From NCBI RefSeq assembly GCF_030815865.1, contig NZ_JAUSXI010000001.1, positions 2,108,001 through 2,172,000 on the forward strand: DNA of 64,000 nucleotides, read 5' to 3'. Positions 9,402 to 20,172 of the stretch are shown in pieces. Under the pieces are notes generated by a model. That model was not told where the DNA came from, searched no databases, and saw only the letters and a list, made by a program, of their open reading frames with translations. Position numbers and translations under genes: made by a program. Origin of the DNA: Arthrobacter globiformis (lineage in GTDB: Bacteria; Actinomycetota; Actinomycetes; Actinomycetales; Micrococcaceae). How positions within the stretch are numbered: the first letter of the stretch is position 1; each line of letters begins with the position of its first letter.

Positions 9402-10507
9402 TTGCACTTCTGATCGGCGCTGGCCTGGCCCTGCTGCTGGCTCTGGTGGGTACGCCGCTGTTCATCCGCCTGCTGGTCCGTAAGAGCTATGGCCAGTTCA
9501 TCCGCGATGACGGACCCACCTCGCACCACACCAAACGCGGCACGCCCACCATGGGTGGCACGGTGGTGGTGGGCGCAGTCCTGCTGAGCTACGGCCTCAC
9601 GCACCTCATCATGTGGCTCATGAACCCCCGGTCGGCCGGGCCGTCGGCCTCGGCGCTGCTCCTGCTGTTCCTGATGGTGGGTATGGGCCTGGTGGGCTTC
9701 GTGGACGACTTCATCAAGATTTCGCGGCAGCGCAGCCTGGGCCTGAACGCCAAGGCGAAGCTCATCCTCCAGGCGGCGGTGGGCATCATCTTCGCCGTCA
9801 TGGCCCTGTACTTCCCGGATACGGATGGCCTTACCCCGGCGTCCACCAAGATCTCGCTGGTCCGTGACATCCCGTGGCTGGACCTGGCGTTCGGCGGCAC
9901 CGTCCTTGGCGCGATCCTCTTTGTGCTGTGGTCAAACCTGATCGTCACCGCCGCCACCAACGGCGTCAACCTCACCGACGGCCTGGACGGACTGGCCGCT
10001 GGCGCCGCGGTCATGGTCTTTGGCGCCTACACGCTGATGGGCATCTGGCAGAGCAACCAGGCCTGCGGCTCGCCGCGTCAGGCGGGTGGCGGCTGTTATT
10101 CCGTCCGGGATCCGCTGGACCTTGCGCTTCTTGCGGCCATCATGAGCGCCGCGCTGGTGGGCTTCCTGTGGTGGAACACCTCACCGGCCAAAATCTTCAT
10201 GGGCGACACCGGCTCCCTCGCGATCGGCGGCGCCATCGCAGGGTTCGCCATCCTCTCCCGCACCGAACTGCTCCTGGCCTTCATCGGTGGCCTGTTCGTC
10301 CTCATCACGCTCTCCGTCATCATCCAGGTGGGCTACTTCAAGGTGACCAAGGGCAAGCGCTTCTTCAAGATGGCGCCGCTGCAGCACCACTTCGAACTCA
10401 AGGGCTGGGCGGAAGTCACCGTGGTTGTCCGGTTCTGGATCCTCGCCGGCTTGTTCGTCGCCGCGGGCCTTGGCATCTTCTATGCAGAATGGGTGGTCCT
10501 GCTGTGA
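9398..10507 (+). CDS. mraY: Phospho-MurNAc-pentapeptide transferase MraY
   Basis: Integral membrane enzyme transferring phospho-MurNAc-pentapeptide to undecaprenyl phosphate, forming lipid I. 369 residues, about ten hydrophobic segments. Catalytic motifs: FVDDFIK (Asp pair), [13 protein letters not shown], and [12 protein letters not shown] with LQHHFELKG. The only two cysteines, C223 and C233, lie in the outer loop after AYTLMGIW ([15 protein letters not shown]), suggesting an extracytoplasmic disulfide. GTG start overlapping murF by four bases; the stop overlaps the GTG of murD in the same way (10504-10507). Confidence 0.96.
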   Translation: MIALLIGAGLALLLALVGTPLFIRLLVRKSYGQFIRDDGPTSHHTKRGTPTMGGTVVVGAVLLSYGLTHLIMWLMNPRSAGPSASALLLLFLMVGMGLVGFVDDFIKISRQRSLGLNAKAKLILQAAVGIIFAVMALYFPDTDGLTPASTKISLVRDIPWLDLAFGGTVLGAILFVLWSNLIVTAATNGVNLTDGLDGLAAGAAVMVFGAYTLMGIWQSNQACGSPRQAGGGCYSVRDPLDLALLAAIMSAALVGFLWWNTSPAKIFMGDTGSLAIGGAIAGFAILSRTELLLAFIGGLFVLITLSVIIQVGYFKVTKGKRFFKMAPLQHHFELKGWAEVTVVVRFWILAGLFVAAGLGIFYAEWVVLL

Positions 10508-12153
10508 ACGGCTCCGAATCCCAGAACGAAGCAATCCAGAACGAAGCAACGGGCACCGCAGCCGCCGGTCCCGCCTCAACCCGTCCCGCCTCAACCCGTC
10601 CCGCAAGGCTCAGCGGCCTGGTCAGCTGGGACTCCGACTGGGCCGGACTTCGCGTCGTGGTCACCGGGATCGGTGTCTCGGGCTTCGCGGCCGCGGACAC
10701 CCTGATTGAACTCGGAGCCCGCGTGGTGGTGGTCGACGGCGCCACCACCGAAACTGCGCAGGCCAAGGCGGACACGCTGCGGATAGTGGGCGCGGCCGAC
10801 GTTCTCCTGGGGGAGGAGGCCATCCACTCCCTGCCTAAGATCGACGGCCTGAAGCCGGACCTCGTGGTCACCTCGCCCGGCTGGCGCCCGGACCAGGCCC
10901 TGCTCGCGGCTGCCGCCCGCGCCCACATCCCGGTCTGGGGCGACGTCGAACTCGCCTGGCGCCTGCGCGTCCGCGAGGGCCGGAAGACAGCCGACTGGCT
11001 CACCATCACCGGCACGAACGGCAAGACGACGACGGTCGGCCTGACCGAGTCCATGCTGCGGGCCGCGGGCCTGAAAGCGATAGCAGTGGGCAACGTCGGC
11101 ACGCCTATCCTCGATGCCCTGCGTGACCCGGTGGAGTACGACGTCTTCGCGGTGGAGCTCTCCAGCTTCCAGTTGCACTGGTCCGATTCCGTCTCGGCGG
11201 TTGCCAGCGTGTGCCTCAATGTCGCCGAGGACCACGTGGACTGGCACGGCTCCTACGAGTCCTACCTCGCCGACAAGGCCAAGATCTACGAAAACACGCA
11301 GAAGGCCTGCATTTACAACGACGAGCAGATCGAAACCGAACGCATGGTGGAGGACGCTGACGTGGTGGAGGGCTGCCGCGCCGTGGCATTCACCACCCTC
11401 ACGCCGGCCATCAGCATGCTCGGCGTCGTGGAGGGACTGCTCGTGGACCGGGCCTTCATCGCCGAGCGTAAGGACAGCGCTGTCGAACTGGCGTCCATGT
11501 CCGACCTCGGCCCGGTGGCCCCCCGCCACATGGTGGCCAATGCCCTGGCCGCCGCCGGCCTGGTGCGGGCCTACGGAGTCAGCGCCGAGCACGTGCGCGA
11601 GGGACTGCAGGCATACATCCCCGGAAGCCACCGCATCCAGCCGGTCGCCAAGCAGAACGGCGTTCTCTGGATCAACGACTCCAAAGCCACCAACCCGCAC
11701 GCCGCCTCCGCGTCCCTGGCCGCCTTCGACCCCGTGGTGTGGATTGCCGGCGGCCTCTCCAAGGGCGTCAGCTACGACGACCTGGTCCGCGACCATGCAC
11801 GCCGCCTGAAGGCCGTGGTGCTCATTGGCAAGGACACGGCGTCACTGGAAGAGTCCCTGCAGCGACACGCACCGGATGTCCCCGTCATCCGGCAGGCGGC
11901 AGGCCACACTGAAATTGTGCAGTCAGCCGGAACCGGACATGACGCCGCACCGGATTCAGCCGAAACCGGCGAGGCAGTGATGGCACGGGCCGTCGCATCG
12001 GCGGCACAGATCGCCGCCTCGGGTGACACTGTGCTGATGGCCCCGGCTGCTGCATCCATGGATCAGTTCTCTTCCTACGCTCACCGTGGCGACGCCTTCA
12101 TTGCAGCGGTCCGCGAGCTCGTGGAAGGGGAGGCCCGGACCGGCAAGGAGTAA
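10504..12153 (+). CDS. murD: UDP-MurNAc-L-alanine--D-glutamate ligase MurD
   Basis: Adds D-glutamate to UDP-MurNAc-L-Ala. The frame is open far upstream through mraY, but the start is the GTG at 10504 overlapping the mraY stop (GTGA), giving 549 residues. An N-terminal extension of about 35 residues carries a small repeat (TRPASTRPA) before the Rossmann domain ([17 protein letters not shown]). ATP site [47 protein letters not shown]. The length exceeds the usual 440-500 because of this extension and the loop around [20 protein letters not shown]. Confidence 0.95.
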   Translation: MNGSESQNEAIQNEATGTAAAGPASTRPASTRPARLSGLVSWDSDWAGLRVVVTGIGVSGFAAADTLIELGARVVVVDGATTETAQAKADTLRIVGAADVLLGEEAIHSLPKIDGLKPDLVVTSPGWRPDQALLAAAARAHIPVWGDVELAWRLRVREGRKTADWLTITGTNGKTTTVGLTESMLRAAGLKAIAVGNVGTPILDALRDPVEYDVFAVELSSFQLHWSDSVSAVASVCLNVAEDHVDWHGSYESYLADKAKIYENTQKACIYNDEQIETERMVEDADVVEGCRAVAFTTLTPAISMLGVVEGLLVDRAFIAERKDSAVELASMSDLGPVAPRHMVANALAAAGLVRAYGVSAEHVREGLQAYIPGSHRIQPVAKQNGVLWINDSKATNPHAASASLAAFDPVVWIAGGLSKGVSYDDLVRDHARRLKAVVLIGKDTASLEESLQRHAPDVPVIRQAAGHTEIVQSAGTGHDAAPDSAETGEAVMARAVASAAQIAASGDTVLMAPAAASMDQFSSYAHRGDAFIAAVRELVEGEARTGKE

Positions 12154-12155
12154 GA

Positions 12156-13526
12156 ATGGTCAGCACACCCACACGTCCTGCGGCCGCCCGGCAGCGGCCG
12201 GGGGAGACCTCCCGTGGGGCTGCCCCTCTGACCCTTAAATCCGGGGCCGCCAAGTCCCGGAACGCCGGACCGGGTGCTGCATCGACGACTCCCGCCATGG
12301 GCCGGCTGCGCCGGTGGTACAGGCGCTTCTGGTCCGCACTCGAGGGAAACGGCAAGTCGCGCAACGGCTCCACCTACTACCTCATCCTCGGCACCACGCT
12401 GGCCCTGACCGCCATCGGCATCATGATGGTGCTCTCGGCCTCCAGCGTGGAGGCCATTGCCGCGGGTGAGTCGCCGTACACGGCGGCACTCAAACAGGGC
12501 CTGTTTGCCGGTATCGGCATTTTCTGCATGTTCATGCTGTCCCGGATCAACGTCGTATGGCTGAAGCGGCTCGCGTGGCTGGGCATCATCATTGCCTATG
12601 CCCTGCTGGGGCTCGTGCTGGTAATCGGCACCAGCGTCAACGGCAACAAGAACTGGATCGACATCGGCGGGTTCTTCACCCTTCAGCCTTCCGAGGCAGC
12701 CAAGCTTGCCCTGGCCCTGTGGATGGCCACCGTGCTGGCCAAGAAGGCGTCCCTGCTGCACCAGTGGGGACACGCCGTGGTCCCCGTGGTGCCCATCGCC
12801 GGCGGGATCATCGGACTCGTCCTGATCGGAAACGACCTCGGCACCGGCATGATCATCATGCTCATCACGGCCGCCGCCCTGTTCTTCGCCGGCGTGCGCC
12901 TCTACCTGTTCGGGTTCGCGGCCGTGGGCCTGGGTGCGGTCATAGCGGTCATGGCCATGACCAGCTCCAACCGGGTCTGCCGCATCACCTCGTGGTGGAC
13001 CGGCCAGAGCTGCGGCGACGGCATCGACGCCAACTATCAGTCCACCAACGGCCTTTACGGGCTGGCATCGGGCGGCTGGTTCGGCGTCGGGCTCGGGCAG
13101 AGCCGGCAGAAATACAGCTGGATCCCTGAAGCCCACAACGACTTCATCTTCGCCATCATCGGTGAGGAACTCGGGCTGGTGGGGACCGTCGTCGTACTGG
13201 TCCTGTTCGCCATCCTGGGCGCCGCCATCTACCGCGTGGTGGTGGCACAGGAAGACCTGTTCCACCGGGTCCTCGCCGGAACCATCATGGTGTGGCTGCT
13301 GGGCCAGGGAACGGTCAACATGGCCGTGGTCACCGGCCTGATGCCGGTGATCGGCGTCCCGCTGCCGTTCATCTCCTACGGCGGCTCGGCGCTGCTGATG
13401 TCGCTCTGCGCGATCGGCGTAGTGTTGTCACTGGCCCGCGAACAGATGGCGCCCAACATCCGACCCCGTAAACTGCTCGGCCCGTGGCGGTTGCCCGGGC
13501 GCAAGAAATCCCGTACGAAAGCGTAA
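12156..13526 (+). CDS. ftsW: Septal peptidoglycan glycosyltransferase FtsW
   Basis: SEDS-family polymerase that makes septal glycan strands from lipid II together with FtsI. 456 residues with a basic cytoplasmic N-terminus of about 75 residues and about ten membrane spans. SEDS landmarks: [19 protein letters not shown], the large outer loop with [18 protein letters not shown], and [15 protein letters not shown]. The loop before AHNDFIF carries C275 and C286 ([17 protein letters not shown]), a pair absent from the FtsW proteins I can recall. Good ribosome-binding site AAGGAG; the gene starts two bases after the murD stop. Confidence 0.95.
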   Translation: MVSTPTRPAAARQRPGETSRGAAPLTLKSGAAKSRNAGPGAASTTPAMGRLRRWYRRFWSALEGNGKSRNGSTYYLILGTTLALTAIGIMMVLSASSVEAIAAGESPYTAALKQGLFAGIGIFCMFMLSRINVVWLKRLAWLGIIIAYALLGLVLVIGTSVNGNKNWIDIGGFFTLQPSEAAKLALALWMATVLAKKASLLHQWGHAVVPVVPIAGGIIGLVLIGNDLGTGMIIMLITAAALFFAGVRLYLFGFAAVGLGAVIAVMAMTSSNRVCRITSWWTGQSCGDGIDANYQSTNGLYGLASGGWFGVGLGQSRQKYSWIPEAHNDFIFAIIGEELGLVGTVVVLVLFAILGAAIYRVVVAQEDLFHRVLAGTIMVWLLGQGTVNMAVVTGLMPVIGVPLPFISYGGSALLMSLCAIGVVLSLAREQMAPNIRPRKLLGPWRLPGRKKSRTKA

Positions 13527-13537
13527 ACCAGCACCTG

Positions 13538-14638
13538 ATGAAAACCGAGTCATTGTCCGTGGTCCTCGCCGGCGGCGGAACAGCAGGCCATATCAACCCG
13601 CTGCTGGCCATCGCCGCCGCCATCCGCGATGCCCGCCCCGACGCCCGGCTGCTCGCGGTCGGAACGGCCGCCGGCATGGAGACCAGGCTGGTCCCGGCCG
13701 CCGGGCTCGAACTGGCCACCATCGACCGTGTCCCGTTCCCGCGGAAGCCCTCTGCGGACCTGCTCCGCCTTCCGGGACGCCTCGCCGGCGCCGTGCGGCA
13801 GGCCGGTCGGATCCTTGACGACGCTGCGGCAGACGTCCTCGTGGGCGTGGGCGGCTACGTCTGCACGCCCATGTACCTCGCTGCCTGGCGGCGGAAGATC
13901 CCCATCGTCATCCACGAAGCCAATACCCGGCCGGGTTTGGCGAACCGGGTCGGGGCACGGCTGAGCCGGCACGTGGCCGTGGCGTTCGCCGGCACCCCGC
14001 TGCCCAACGCCCGCCACGTGGGCATGCCCATGCGCCGCGAAGTCTCGGCCATGGTCAGGGAGACGGCGCGGAACGGCGCCCTGCGCACCCTGGACCTGCA
14101 GCCCGGAAAGCCGGTGCTCATCGTGACCGGAGGCTCGTCCGGGGCGCAAAGCATCAACCGTACTGTGGCGGCCTCGCTCGAAGCACTGTCCCGGTCCGGC
14201 GTCCAGACCATCCACATCACCGGCCGCGGCAAGTCCGTGGCGGACGCAGACGGCAACGCGCTGAGCGCCGACGGCTACCGCCAGCTTGAGTATGTCGACG
14301 GCATGGAAACCGTCTATGCCGCGGCCGACCTGCTGCTCGCCCGTTCCGGCGCTGCCACCGTAAGTGAGGTTGCTGCCGTCGGCGTTCCCGCGGTCTTCGT
14401 GCCGCTGCCGATCGGCAACGGTGAGCAGGCGCTGAACGCCCGCGGACTGGTGGAAGCGGGCGGCGCCCTCCTTGTGGCGGACCGGGACTTCACCCCCGAA
14501 TGGGTCCGCACCAGCCTCATCCCACTGCTGACCGACCGTTCCCGCCTCGACGCGATGGCGGCGAACGCGGAGAACCTTGGCATCCGAAATGCCGACCAGC
14601 TCATGGCCGACCTCGTACTGGAAGCGGTATCCAAATGA
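13538..14638 (+). CDS. murG: UDP-GlcNAc--lipid I GlcNAc transferase MurG
   Basis: Peripheral membrane glycosyltransferase (GT28) that converts lipid I to lipid II. The ATG at 13538 ([18 protein letters not shown]) places the glycine-rich loop [10 protein letters not shown] near the N-terminus, as in the family; a GTG at 13484 inside ftsW is rejected. 366 residues. Other motifs: [54 protein letters not shown] and the donor-site QALNA. Its stop overlaps the murC ATG (ATGA, 14635-14638). Confidence 0.95.
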   Translation: MKTESLSVVLAGGGTAGHINPLLAIAAAIRDARPDARLLAVGTAAGMETRLVPAAGLELATIDRVPFPRKPSADLLRLPGRLAGAVRQAGRILDDAAADVLVGVGGYVCTPMYLAAWRRKIPIVIHEANTRPGLANRVGARLSRHVAVAFAGTPLPNARHVGMPMRREVSAMVRETARNGALRTLDLQPGKPVLIVTGGSSGAQSINRTVAASLEALSRSGVQTIHITGRGKSVADADGNALSADGYRQLEYVDGMETVYAAADLLLARSGAATVSEVAAVGVPAVFVPLPIGNGEQALNARGLVEAGGALLVADRDFTPEWVRTSLIPLLTDRSRLDAMAANAENLGIRNADQLMADLVLEAVSK

Positions 14639-16011
14639 CCACCAACGCAGCACCCAGCCAGGAAGCACTGGGCCGCGTGCACTTCATCGGGATCGGGGGC
14701 GTGGGCATGTCCGCCGTCGCCAGGATCATGGTGGCGCGCGGGATTCCCGTCAGCGGTTCGGACGCGAAGGACCTGCCGGTCATGCAGGAGCTCGCCGCGG
14801 GCGGCGCCCGGATCTGCGTGGGCTACGAAGCCGGCAACCTCGGCGACGCCCAGACCATCGTGGCAGGATCGGCGATCCGCGCCGACAACCCCGAACTCGA
14901 GGCCGCGCGGGCTGCCGGCCTGACGGTGCTGCACCGTTCCGAAGCGCTGGCCGCCACCATGGGCGATGACCTCGTGGTGACGGTGGCTGGAACCCACGGG
15001 AAGTCCACCACTACGTCCATGATCACCGTGCTGCTGCAGGGCGCAGGCCTGGACCCTTCGTTCGCGATCGGCGCCAATGTTCCGGCGCTCGGCGTTAACG
15101 CGGCGAACGGCAGCTCCCACGTGTTCGTTGCCGAGGCGGATGAATCCGACGGTTCGTTCCTGAACTACCGTCCGCAGATCGCCGTCGTCACCAACGTGGA
15201 ACCGGACCACCTAGACCACTACGGCACCGCCGAAGCCGTGTACGAATCCTTTGACCGCTTCACGGCACTGCTGCCAGCGGACGGCGTGCTGGTGGCCTGC
15301 GCGGACGACGCCGGCGCACACGCACTGGCGCTGCGCACCCGCGAGCGGGGCAATGCCCGAGTTGTCCTCTACGGCACCTCTGAGGCCGCCGACCTCCGGC
15401 TCGACGACGGCGGCCCGGGCAGGGTGGCCATTACGACGGCGGGCGGCCGGTTCCCGCTGGCACTGCAGGTCCCCGGACGGCACAATGCGCTGAACGCTGC
15501 CGCCGCCATGGCGGTGGCGCTCGAACTGGGTGTGGACGCGCAGGCAGCTGCTTCCGCCCTGGCCGGCTTCTCCGGCGCGTCGCGGCGGTTCGAATACAAG
15601 GGGGAGGGCAGGGGCGTGCGGGTCTACGATGACTACGCCCACCACCCCACTGAGGTGCGGGCAGCCCTGGCGGCGGCGAGGTCCGTGGCGGGCGACCACA
15701 AGGTCCATGTCCTCTTCCAGCCGCACCTCTTCTCCAGGACCCGGGAGTTTGCCGCAGAGTTCGCCGACGCGCTTAAGGCTGCGGACACTGCCCTGGTGCT
15801 CGACATCTACCCGGCCCGCGAGGATCCCATCCCGGGCGTCACCAGCGCGCTCATCACCGAGCATCTCGGTGCAGGCGGCGGTCTGGTCGGTGGCGATGAG
15901 GCGGTTGCCGCCCTGGCCGCCGCCGCGCAGCCGGGGGACATCATCCTCACTGCAGGCGCCGGGGACGTCACCGCTTACGGGCCGATCATTGTGGAGTCCC
16001 TCGGTGGCTAG
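14635..16011 (+). CDS. murC: UDP-N-acetylmuramate--L-alanine ligase MurC
   Basis: First Mur ligase, adding L-Ala to UDP-MurNAc. The start is the ATG at 14635 overlapping the murG stop; longer in-frame versions begin inside murG and are rejected. 458 residues. Rossmann motif [20 protein letters not shown] site [34 protein letters not shown], and the C-terminal [13 protein letters not shown] and [12 protein letters not shown]. The last bases overlap the ftsQ GTG by eight bases. Confidence 0.96.
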   Translation: MTTNAAPSQEALGRVHFIGIGGVGMSAVARIMVARGIPVSGSDAKDLPVMQELAAGGARICVGYEAGNLGDAQTIVAGSAIRADNPELEAARAAGLTVLHRSEALAATMGDDLVVTVAGTHGKSTTTSMITVLLQGAGLDPSFAIGANVPALGVNAANGSSHVFVAEADESDGSFLNYRPQIAVVTNVEPDHLDHYGTAEAVYESFDRFTALLPADGVLVACADDAGAHALALRTRERGNARVVLYGTSEAADLRLDDGGPGRVAITTAGGRFPLALQVPGRHNALNAAAAMAVALELGVDAQAAASALAGFSGASRRFEYKGEGRGVRVYDDYAHHPTEVRAALAAARSVAGDHKVHVLFQPHLFSRTREFAAEFADALKAADTALVLDIYPAREDPIPGVTSALITEHLGAGGGLVGGDEAVAALAAAAQPGDIILTAGAGDVTAYGPIIVESLGG

Positions 16012-17134
16012 CACCAGGCGTCCCACCTACCGTCCGGCCAAGCCCGCCGCCCGGGACACACCCGCCGCCACGGACTCGGCCGGCCGGGACACTGCCGCTG
16101 ATCCCGACGGCGACAAGCCGGCCGTGATCACCGCCACCAAGGGTGTACCCGAGGGCGCGGCGCAGGAGAAGGTGCAGGCCAGCACGCCGAAGGGCAACAC
16201 TCCGGCCAAGGGCAACACTCCGCCGAAGGGCAAGGCGGCGCCGAAGGGCAAGACACAGGACAAGCCGGTCAGAACGCCCTGGCCTCGGCTGAAAAGCCTG
16301 GGACCTGCCAAGCCGGGACCCAATAACAGAAAAACGGAAGCCAAGAAACAGGGCGCCACAGCGACCGATGCTGCAGGGGCGGACAAAACAGGGCCGGACA
16401 CCGCCGGGCAGGACAATGTGCTGGCCTTTCCCGAACCCCGGGGCCGGCGCATCAGGCGCAATGTCATCGTTGCGGTGTGTGTGACGGCTGCCCTCGTGGC
16501 GGGGCTCATCGTAGCTGCCGTCTACTCCCCGGTGCTGGCGGTCCAAAGCGTGAGCGTCACCGGCACGAAGCTCGTCAAGCCCGCCCAGGTGCAGGCGGCA
16601 CTCAAGCCGCTTCTTGGCATGCCATTGCCTCAGGTCAGGGATTCCGAGGTCAACTCGCTGCTGAAGCCGCTCGTCCAGATCAAGTCGGTCACGACCCAGG
16701 CCCACCCGCCGTCCGTCCTCGTGGTCCAGGTTCAGGAACGCGTCCCCGTCGCCCTCGTGAAGCGCGGCAAGGACTACATGCTCGTGGACGTCGACGGTGT
16801 GCGGCTCAGCACCACCGCAGACCCCGCCTCCGTGAAGCTGCCGGTGATTGACGGCGGCGCAGGCACCATCGGCAAGGACCTGTTCCAGGCCACGGCCGAG
16901 GTCCTCGGTGCGCTCCCGGCCAACGTGCTTGCCAAGCTCTCCAACGCTTCCGCCAAGTCCGTCGATGCGGTGGAACTGAAGCTGCTGGACGGCCAGACCG
17001 TCATCTGGGGCAACGCGGGGGAGAAGGAGCTCAAGGCCCGGGTGCTGGAGGCCCTGCTCAAGGTGCCCGCAGATCCCGCGAATCCGGTCAACACTTACGA
17101 CGTGAGCGTGCCACGGCATCCGGTGACGCGCTGA
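16004..17134 (+). CDS. ftsQ: Divisome protein FtsQ
   Basis: Bitopic POTRA-containing divisome protein linking early and late division proteins. Start: GTG at 16004, overlapping the murC stop; 376 residues. The N-terminal cytoplasmic part (about 150 residues) is long, disordered and Lys/Pro-rich, with imperfect repeats of KGNTP/KGKAAP type encoded by a small tandem DNA repeat near 16190-16255. Then come one membrane span (VCVTAALVAGLIVAAVY), the POTRA domain beginning VQSVSVTGTKLVKPAQV, and the FtsQ beta domain (LVDVDGVRL, PVIDGG). The extension is much longer than in proteobacterial FtsQ. Confidence 0.93.
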   Translation: MASTRRPTYRPAKPAARDTPAATDSAGRDTAADPDGDKPAVITATKGVPEGAAQEKVQASTPKGNTPAKGNTPPKGKAAPKGKTQDKPVRTPWPRLKSLGPAKPGPNNRKTEAKKQGATATDAAGADKTGPDTAGQDNVLAFPEPRGRRIRRNVIVAVCVTAALVAGLIVAAVYSPVLAVQSVSVTGTKLVKPAQVQAALKPLLGMPLPQVRDSEVNSLLKPLVQIKSVTTQAHPPSVLVVQVQERVPVALVKRGKDYMLVDVDGVRLSTTADPASVKLPVIDGGAGTIGKDLFQATAEVLGALPANVLAKLSNASAKSVDAVELKLLDGQTVIWGNAGEKELKARVLEALLKVPADPANPVNTYDVSVPRHPVTR

Positions 17135-17323
17135 GCCGCTGTATTTCGAGGGGATTAGGACGACACGCGGTGGCGGTTATTGAATGTAGCCAGCATAGGA
17201 AATAGCGTCACAGAGGTGAGTTACTTGACATAACTATAACCTTCAACTCGAAGGTTAAGGTTCAGGGCTTCAAGCTCGACTCCATCAGTTTTCGCAATAG
17301 GACACTAACAAGGGACACGTAAC
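17135..17323 (+). promoter_or_regulatory. ftsQ-ftsZ intergenic control region
   Basis: A 189-bp gap within an otherwise tightly packed cluster, so ftsZ probably has its own promoter here. A consensus-like TTGACA lies at 17225-17230 but no good -10 is spaced 16-18 bp from it. Immediately downstream is the inverted repeat AACCTTC (17238-17244) / GAAGGTT (17250-17256) with a 5-nt spacer. The repeat could be an operator or a 5' UTR hairpin. Confidence 0.55.
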
Positions 17324-18556
17324 GTGGCAGCTCCGCAGAATTACTTGGCCGTCATCAAGGTCGTCGGCATCGGCGGCGGTGGCGTGAACGCAGTCAACCG
17401 CATGATCGAGGTGGGTCTCCGCGGCGTCGAATTCATAGCAATTAACACCGATGCCCAGGCCCTCCTGATGAGCGATGCCGACGTCAAGCTCGACGTCGGC
17501 CGGGAACTGACGCGCGGGCTGGGTGCCGGGGCTAACCCGGAGGTCGGCAAGCAGGCTGCCGAGGACCACGCTGACGAGATCGAGGAAGTCCTTCGCGGTG
17601 CCGACATGGTCTTCGTGACCGCTGGTGAAGGCGGCGGCACCGGAACCGGCGGCGCGCCTGTCGTTGCCCGCATTGCGCGCTCCCTTGGCGCCCTGACCAT
17701 CGGTGTGGTCACCCGTCCGTTCACCTTCGAAGGCCGGCGCCGCGCAGGCTCCGCCGAGGCGGGCATCGACGCCCTGCGCGACGAGGTGGATACCCTGATC
17801 GTGATCCCCAATGACCGCCTGCTCTCCATCAGCGACCGCAACGTCTCCGTCCTGGACGCCTTCCGCTCCGCTGACCAGGTCCTGCTGTCCGGTGTCCAGG
17901 GCATCACGGACCTCATCACCACGCCCGGCCTGATCAACCTTGACTTCGCCGACGTGAAATCCGTCATGCAGGGCGCAGGCTCTGCCCTGATGGGTATCGG
18001 CTCCGCGCGTGGCGAGGACCGCGCGGTCAAGGCAGCAGAGCTCGCAATCGCCTCCCCGCTGCTCGAAGCGTCCATCGACGGCGCCCACGGTGTCCTGCTG
18101 TCGATCCAGGGGGGCTCCGATCTCGGCCTGTTCGAGATCAACGAGGCTGCGCGCCTGGTGCAGGAAGTTGCCCACCCCGAGGCCAACATCATCTTCGGTG
18201 CGGTCATCGACGACGCCTTGGGCGATGAAGCCCGCGTCACCGTCATCGCGGCCGGCTTCGACGACGTCAAGGCCACTTCGCCGTCCATGGACCAGTCGCT
18301 GCCGCAGACTGCACCGCAGCGCCCCGCCGTTCCGGCGGCCGCCCCGCAGAGCCAGCCCTCCGCAGGCAGCCAGCAGGTCCACGTCCAGCCCGTGCACGCC
18401 GGTGTAGGCGCTGCAGGTCTCAGCAGCTGGGGGCAGCAGCGCCCGTCCGCTGTCCCTGCTGACTCGGGTTTCGACGTCGACCTGCCGTCGGTGGTTGAGC
18501 CTGACCTGACCGGCAGCCGGTCTGACGACCTGGACGTCCCCGATTTCCTGAAGTAG
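17324..18556 (+). CDS. ftsZ: Cell division GTPase FtsZ
   Basis: Tubulin-like GTPase that forms the Z ring. 410 residues. GTP-binding features: [24 protein letters not shown], the tubulin signature [13 protein letters not shown] and NDRLL. The T7 loop region [11 protein letters not shown] supplies the catalytic aspartates. A flexible Gln/Pro/Ser linker (about 320-395) leads to the conserved C-terminal peptide DLDVPDFLK, which binds partners such as SepF (gene at 20173). GTG start at 17324, with a weak AGGGA upstream. Confidence 0.97.
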   Translation: MAAPQNYLAVIKVVGIGGGGVNAVNRMIEVGLRGVEFIAINTDAQALLMSDADVKLDVGRELTRGLGAGANPEVGKQAAEDHADEIEEVLRGADMVFVTAGEGGGTGTGGAPVVARIARSLGALTIGVVTRPFTFEGRRRAGSAEAGIDALRDEVDTLIVIPNDRLLSISDRNVSVLDAFRSADQVLLSGVQGITDLITTPGLINLDFADVKSVMQGAGSALMGIGSARGEDRAVKAAELAIASPLLEASIDGAHGVLLSIQGGSDLGLFEINEAARLVQEVAHPEANIIFGAVIDDALGDEARVTVIAAGFDDVKATSPSMDQSLPQTAPQRPAVPAAAPQSQPSAGSQQVHVQPVHAGVGAAGLSSWGQQRPSAVPADSGFDVDLPSVVEPDLTGSRSDDLDVPDFLK

Positions 18557-18562
18557 GAGGAT

Positions 18563-18584
18563 GCCGGGCGGACATCCGCCCGGC
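18563..18584 (+). terminator. Stem-loop after ftsZ
   Basis: GCCGGGCGG (18563-18571), loop ACAT, CCGCCCGGC (18576-18584), seven bases after the ftsZ stop. GC-rich with no T tract; it may attenuate rather than fully stop transcription into pgeF. Confidence 0.6.
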
Positions 18585-18624
18585 GCTGTCCCTGCTTCCT
18601 AACCCTGATTGCCGGAGTTCCGAA

Positions 18625-19353
18625 TTGTTTTTGTGGCGTGCTGAAGTGCAGCCTGGCGTGTCCGTGGCGTTCACCGACACGAACGCCGGGAACCTTGCCC
18701 TGCACGTGGGCGATGACGCGGCCGCGGTGCTTGGCCGCAGGGCGAGGTTGGAGCACATCGCCGGCATCGCCCCGCGCAGGTTCCAGTACATGAACCAGGT
18801 CCACGGCAACGAAGTGTCCCTTGTCGTTGAACCTGACGCAGGCGTTGAATCTGGAACAGCCGGTGAACCCAGTCCGCCGGCACCGACTGCGGACGCGCTG
18901 GTGTCCCTCGGTGGCCCGCTTGCGGTGATGGTGGCGGACTGCATTCCGCTGGTCCTGGTGGGTGCGGGGTCTTCCGGGCCCGTACTATCCGCCGTTCATG
19001 CCGGGCGCCCGGGCCTCTTCTCGGGAGTCATTCCGGCGGCGGTGGAACAGATGCGTGCCTTCGGCGCCACCGACATCCGGGCCTGGCTCGGCCCGTCCGT
19101 CTGCGGGAATTGCTACGAGGTGCCCGCTGAACTCCGTGACGAGGTTGCCGCCGTCCTGGCGTCCGCATGGTCAACCACGTCTTGGGGGACGCCGGCGCTC
19201 GACCTGCCCGGTGGTGCCGCCAGCCAGCTCGACGCCCTCGGCGTTCCCGTCGAGTACCGGGGGCCCTGCACGCTTGAAAACGAGTCCTTGTTTTCCTACC
19301 GCCGCGACTCCCGGTCCGGCAGATTCGCCGGACTGGTGTGGACCCATGACTGA
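18625..19353 (+). CDS. pgeF: Laccase-domain (YfiH/PgeF family) protein
   Basis: Member of the DUF152/YfiH family, described as a purine-nucleoside-active enzyme or as an editing enzyme removing L-Ser from UDP-MurNAc during cell wall synthesis; the latter would fit this position next to ftsZ. 242 residues from a TTG start at 18625. Family metal-site motifs are visible: NQVHGNEV (His), VMVADCIPLVL (Cys) and AVHAGRPGLFSGVI (His). It overlaps the following gene by eight bases. Confidence 0.88.
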   Translation: MFLWRAEVQPGVSVAFTDTNAGNLALHVGDDAAAVLGRRARLEHIAGIAPRRFQYMNQVHGNEVSLVVEPDAGVESGTAGEPSPPAPTADALVSLGGPLAVMVADCIPLVLVGAGSSGPVLSAVHAGRPGLFSGVIPAAVEQMRAFGATDIRAWLGPSVCGNCYEVPAELRDEVAAVLASAWSTTSWGTPALDLPGGAASQLDALGVPVEYRGPCTLENESLFSYRRDSRSGRFAGLVWTHD

Positions 19354-20083
19354 CAGCCTGGCGCCCGGGGATGCCCGGGCAGCGCAGCTGGAGGAGCGCC
19401 TTGACGCTGTCCGGCAGCGCATCAACCGTGCCGCCGCGGCGGCAAACCGCGGGAACAACGCGCCGAGCCTCATAGTGATCAGCAAGTTTCACCCGGCCGA
19501 GGACGTCCGCCGGCTGGCAGCGCTTGGCGTCAGGGATTTCGGCGAGAACCGGGACCAGGAGGCGTCGGCAAAAGCCGAGGAACTCGAGGCCCTGGACCTT
19601 ACCTGGCACTTCGTGGGCCAGCTCCAGAGCAAGAAGTCCAAGACGGTGGTCCGCTACGCCTCTGCCGTGCACTCGGTGGACCGTTCCCAGCTCGTGACGG
19701 CTCTGGAGCGGGCCATGGCAGCCCAGCAGGAACTGACCGGCCGTGACGACCTGGACTGTTTCATCCAAGTGAGCCTGGACGACGAAGCCGGCGCTCACCG
19801 CGGCGGGGCCACCCCCGCCGAGGTGCCGCAGCTGGCCGAACAGCTCGAAGCCGCGGGCGGTCTTCGCCTGGCGGGTGTCATGGCGGTGGCGCCGCTCGGG
19901 GCGGATCCGGAGCGGGCCTTTGAAAAACTGCTGGGCATTTCAACCGGCCTGCAGCGGGATTACCCCGGCGCCACAGGGATTTCCGCCGGCATGAGCCAGG
20001 ACCTGGAAGCAGCTGTCCGGTTCGGTGCGACACACCTCCGAATTGGCTCAGATATTCTCGGTTCGCGCCCGGCCGTGCGGTAG
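19346..20083 (+). CDS. YggS family PLP-binding protein
   Basis: Small pyridoxal-phosphate homeostasis protein with the fold of the alanine racemase N-terminal barrel; no catalytic partner domain. 245 residues from the ATG at 19346, overlapping pgeF by eight bases. The PLP lysine lies in VISKFHPAEDVRRLAALG. Other family motifs are DFGENRDQEASAKAEEL, WHFVGQLQSKKSK and GISAGMSQDLEAAVRFGATHLRIGSDILG. It sits in the ftsZ-sepF interval, its usual place in Gram-positive genomes. Confidence 0.93.
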   Translation: MTDSLAPGDARAAQLEERLDAVRQRINRAAAAANRGNNAPSLIVISKFHPAEDVRRLAALGVRDFGENRDQEASAKAEELEALDLTWHFVGQLQSKKSKTVVRYASAVHSVDRSQLVTALERAMAAQQELTGRDDLDCFIQVSLDDEAGAHRGGATPAEVPQLAEQLEAAGGLRLAGVMAVAPLGADPERAFEKLLGISTGLQRDYPGATGISAGMSQDLEAAVRFGATHLRIGSDILGSRPAVR

Positions 20084-20172
20084 CGTCTGTCGTATTGGAA
20101 GTGAATGGCGGGGATTCCAATGCTGTCTTGACCTTTGGGCGGCCCGCTTCCGGACACGATTAGGAGTCGACC

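Noticed and set aside
9874-10503. Upstream extension of murD through mraY
   Set aside because: The frame is open, but this part overlaps conserved mraY codons and gives low-complexity nonsense; the GTG at 10504 overlapping the mraY stop is the natural start.
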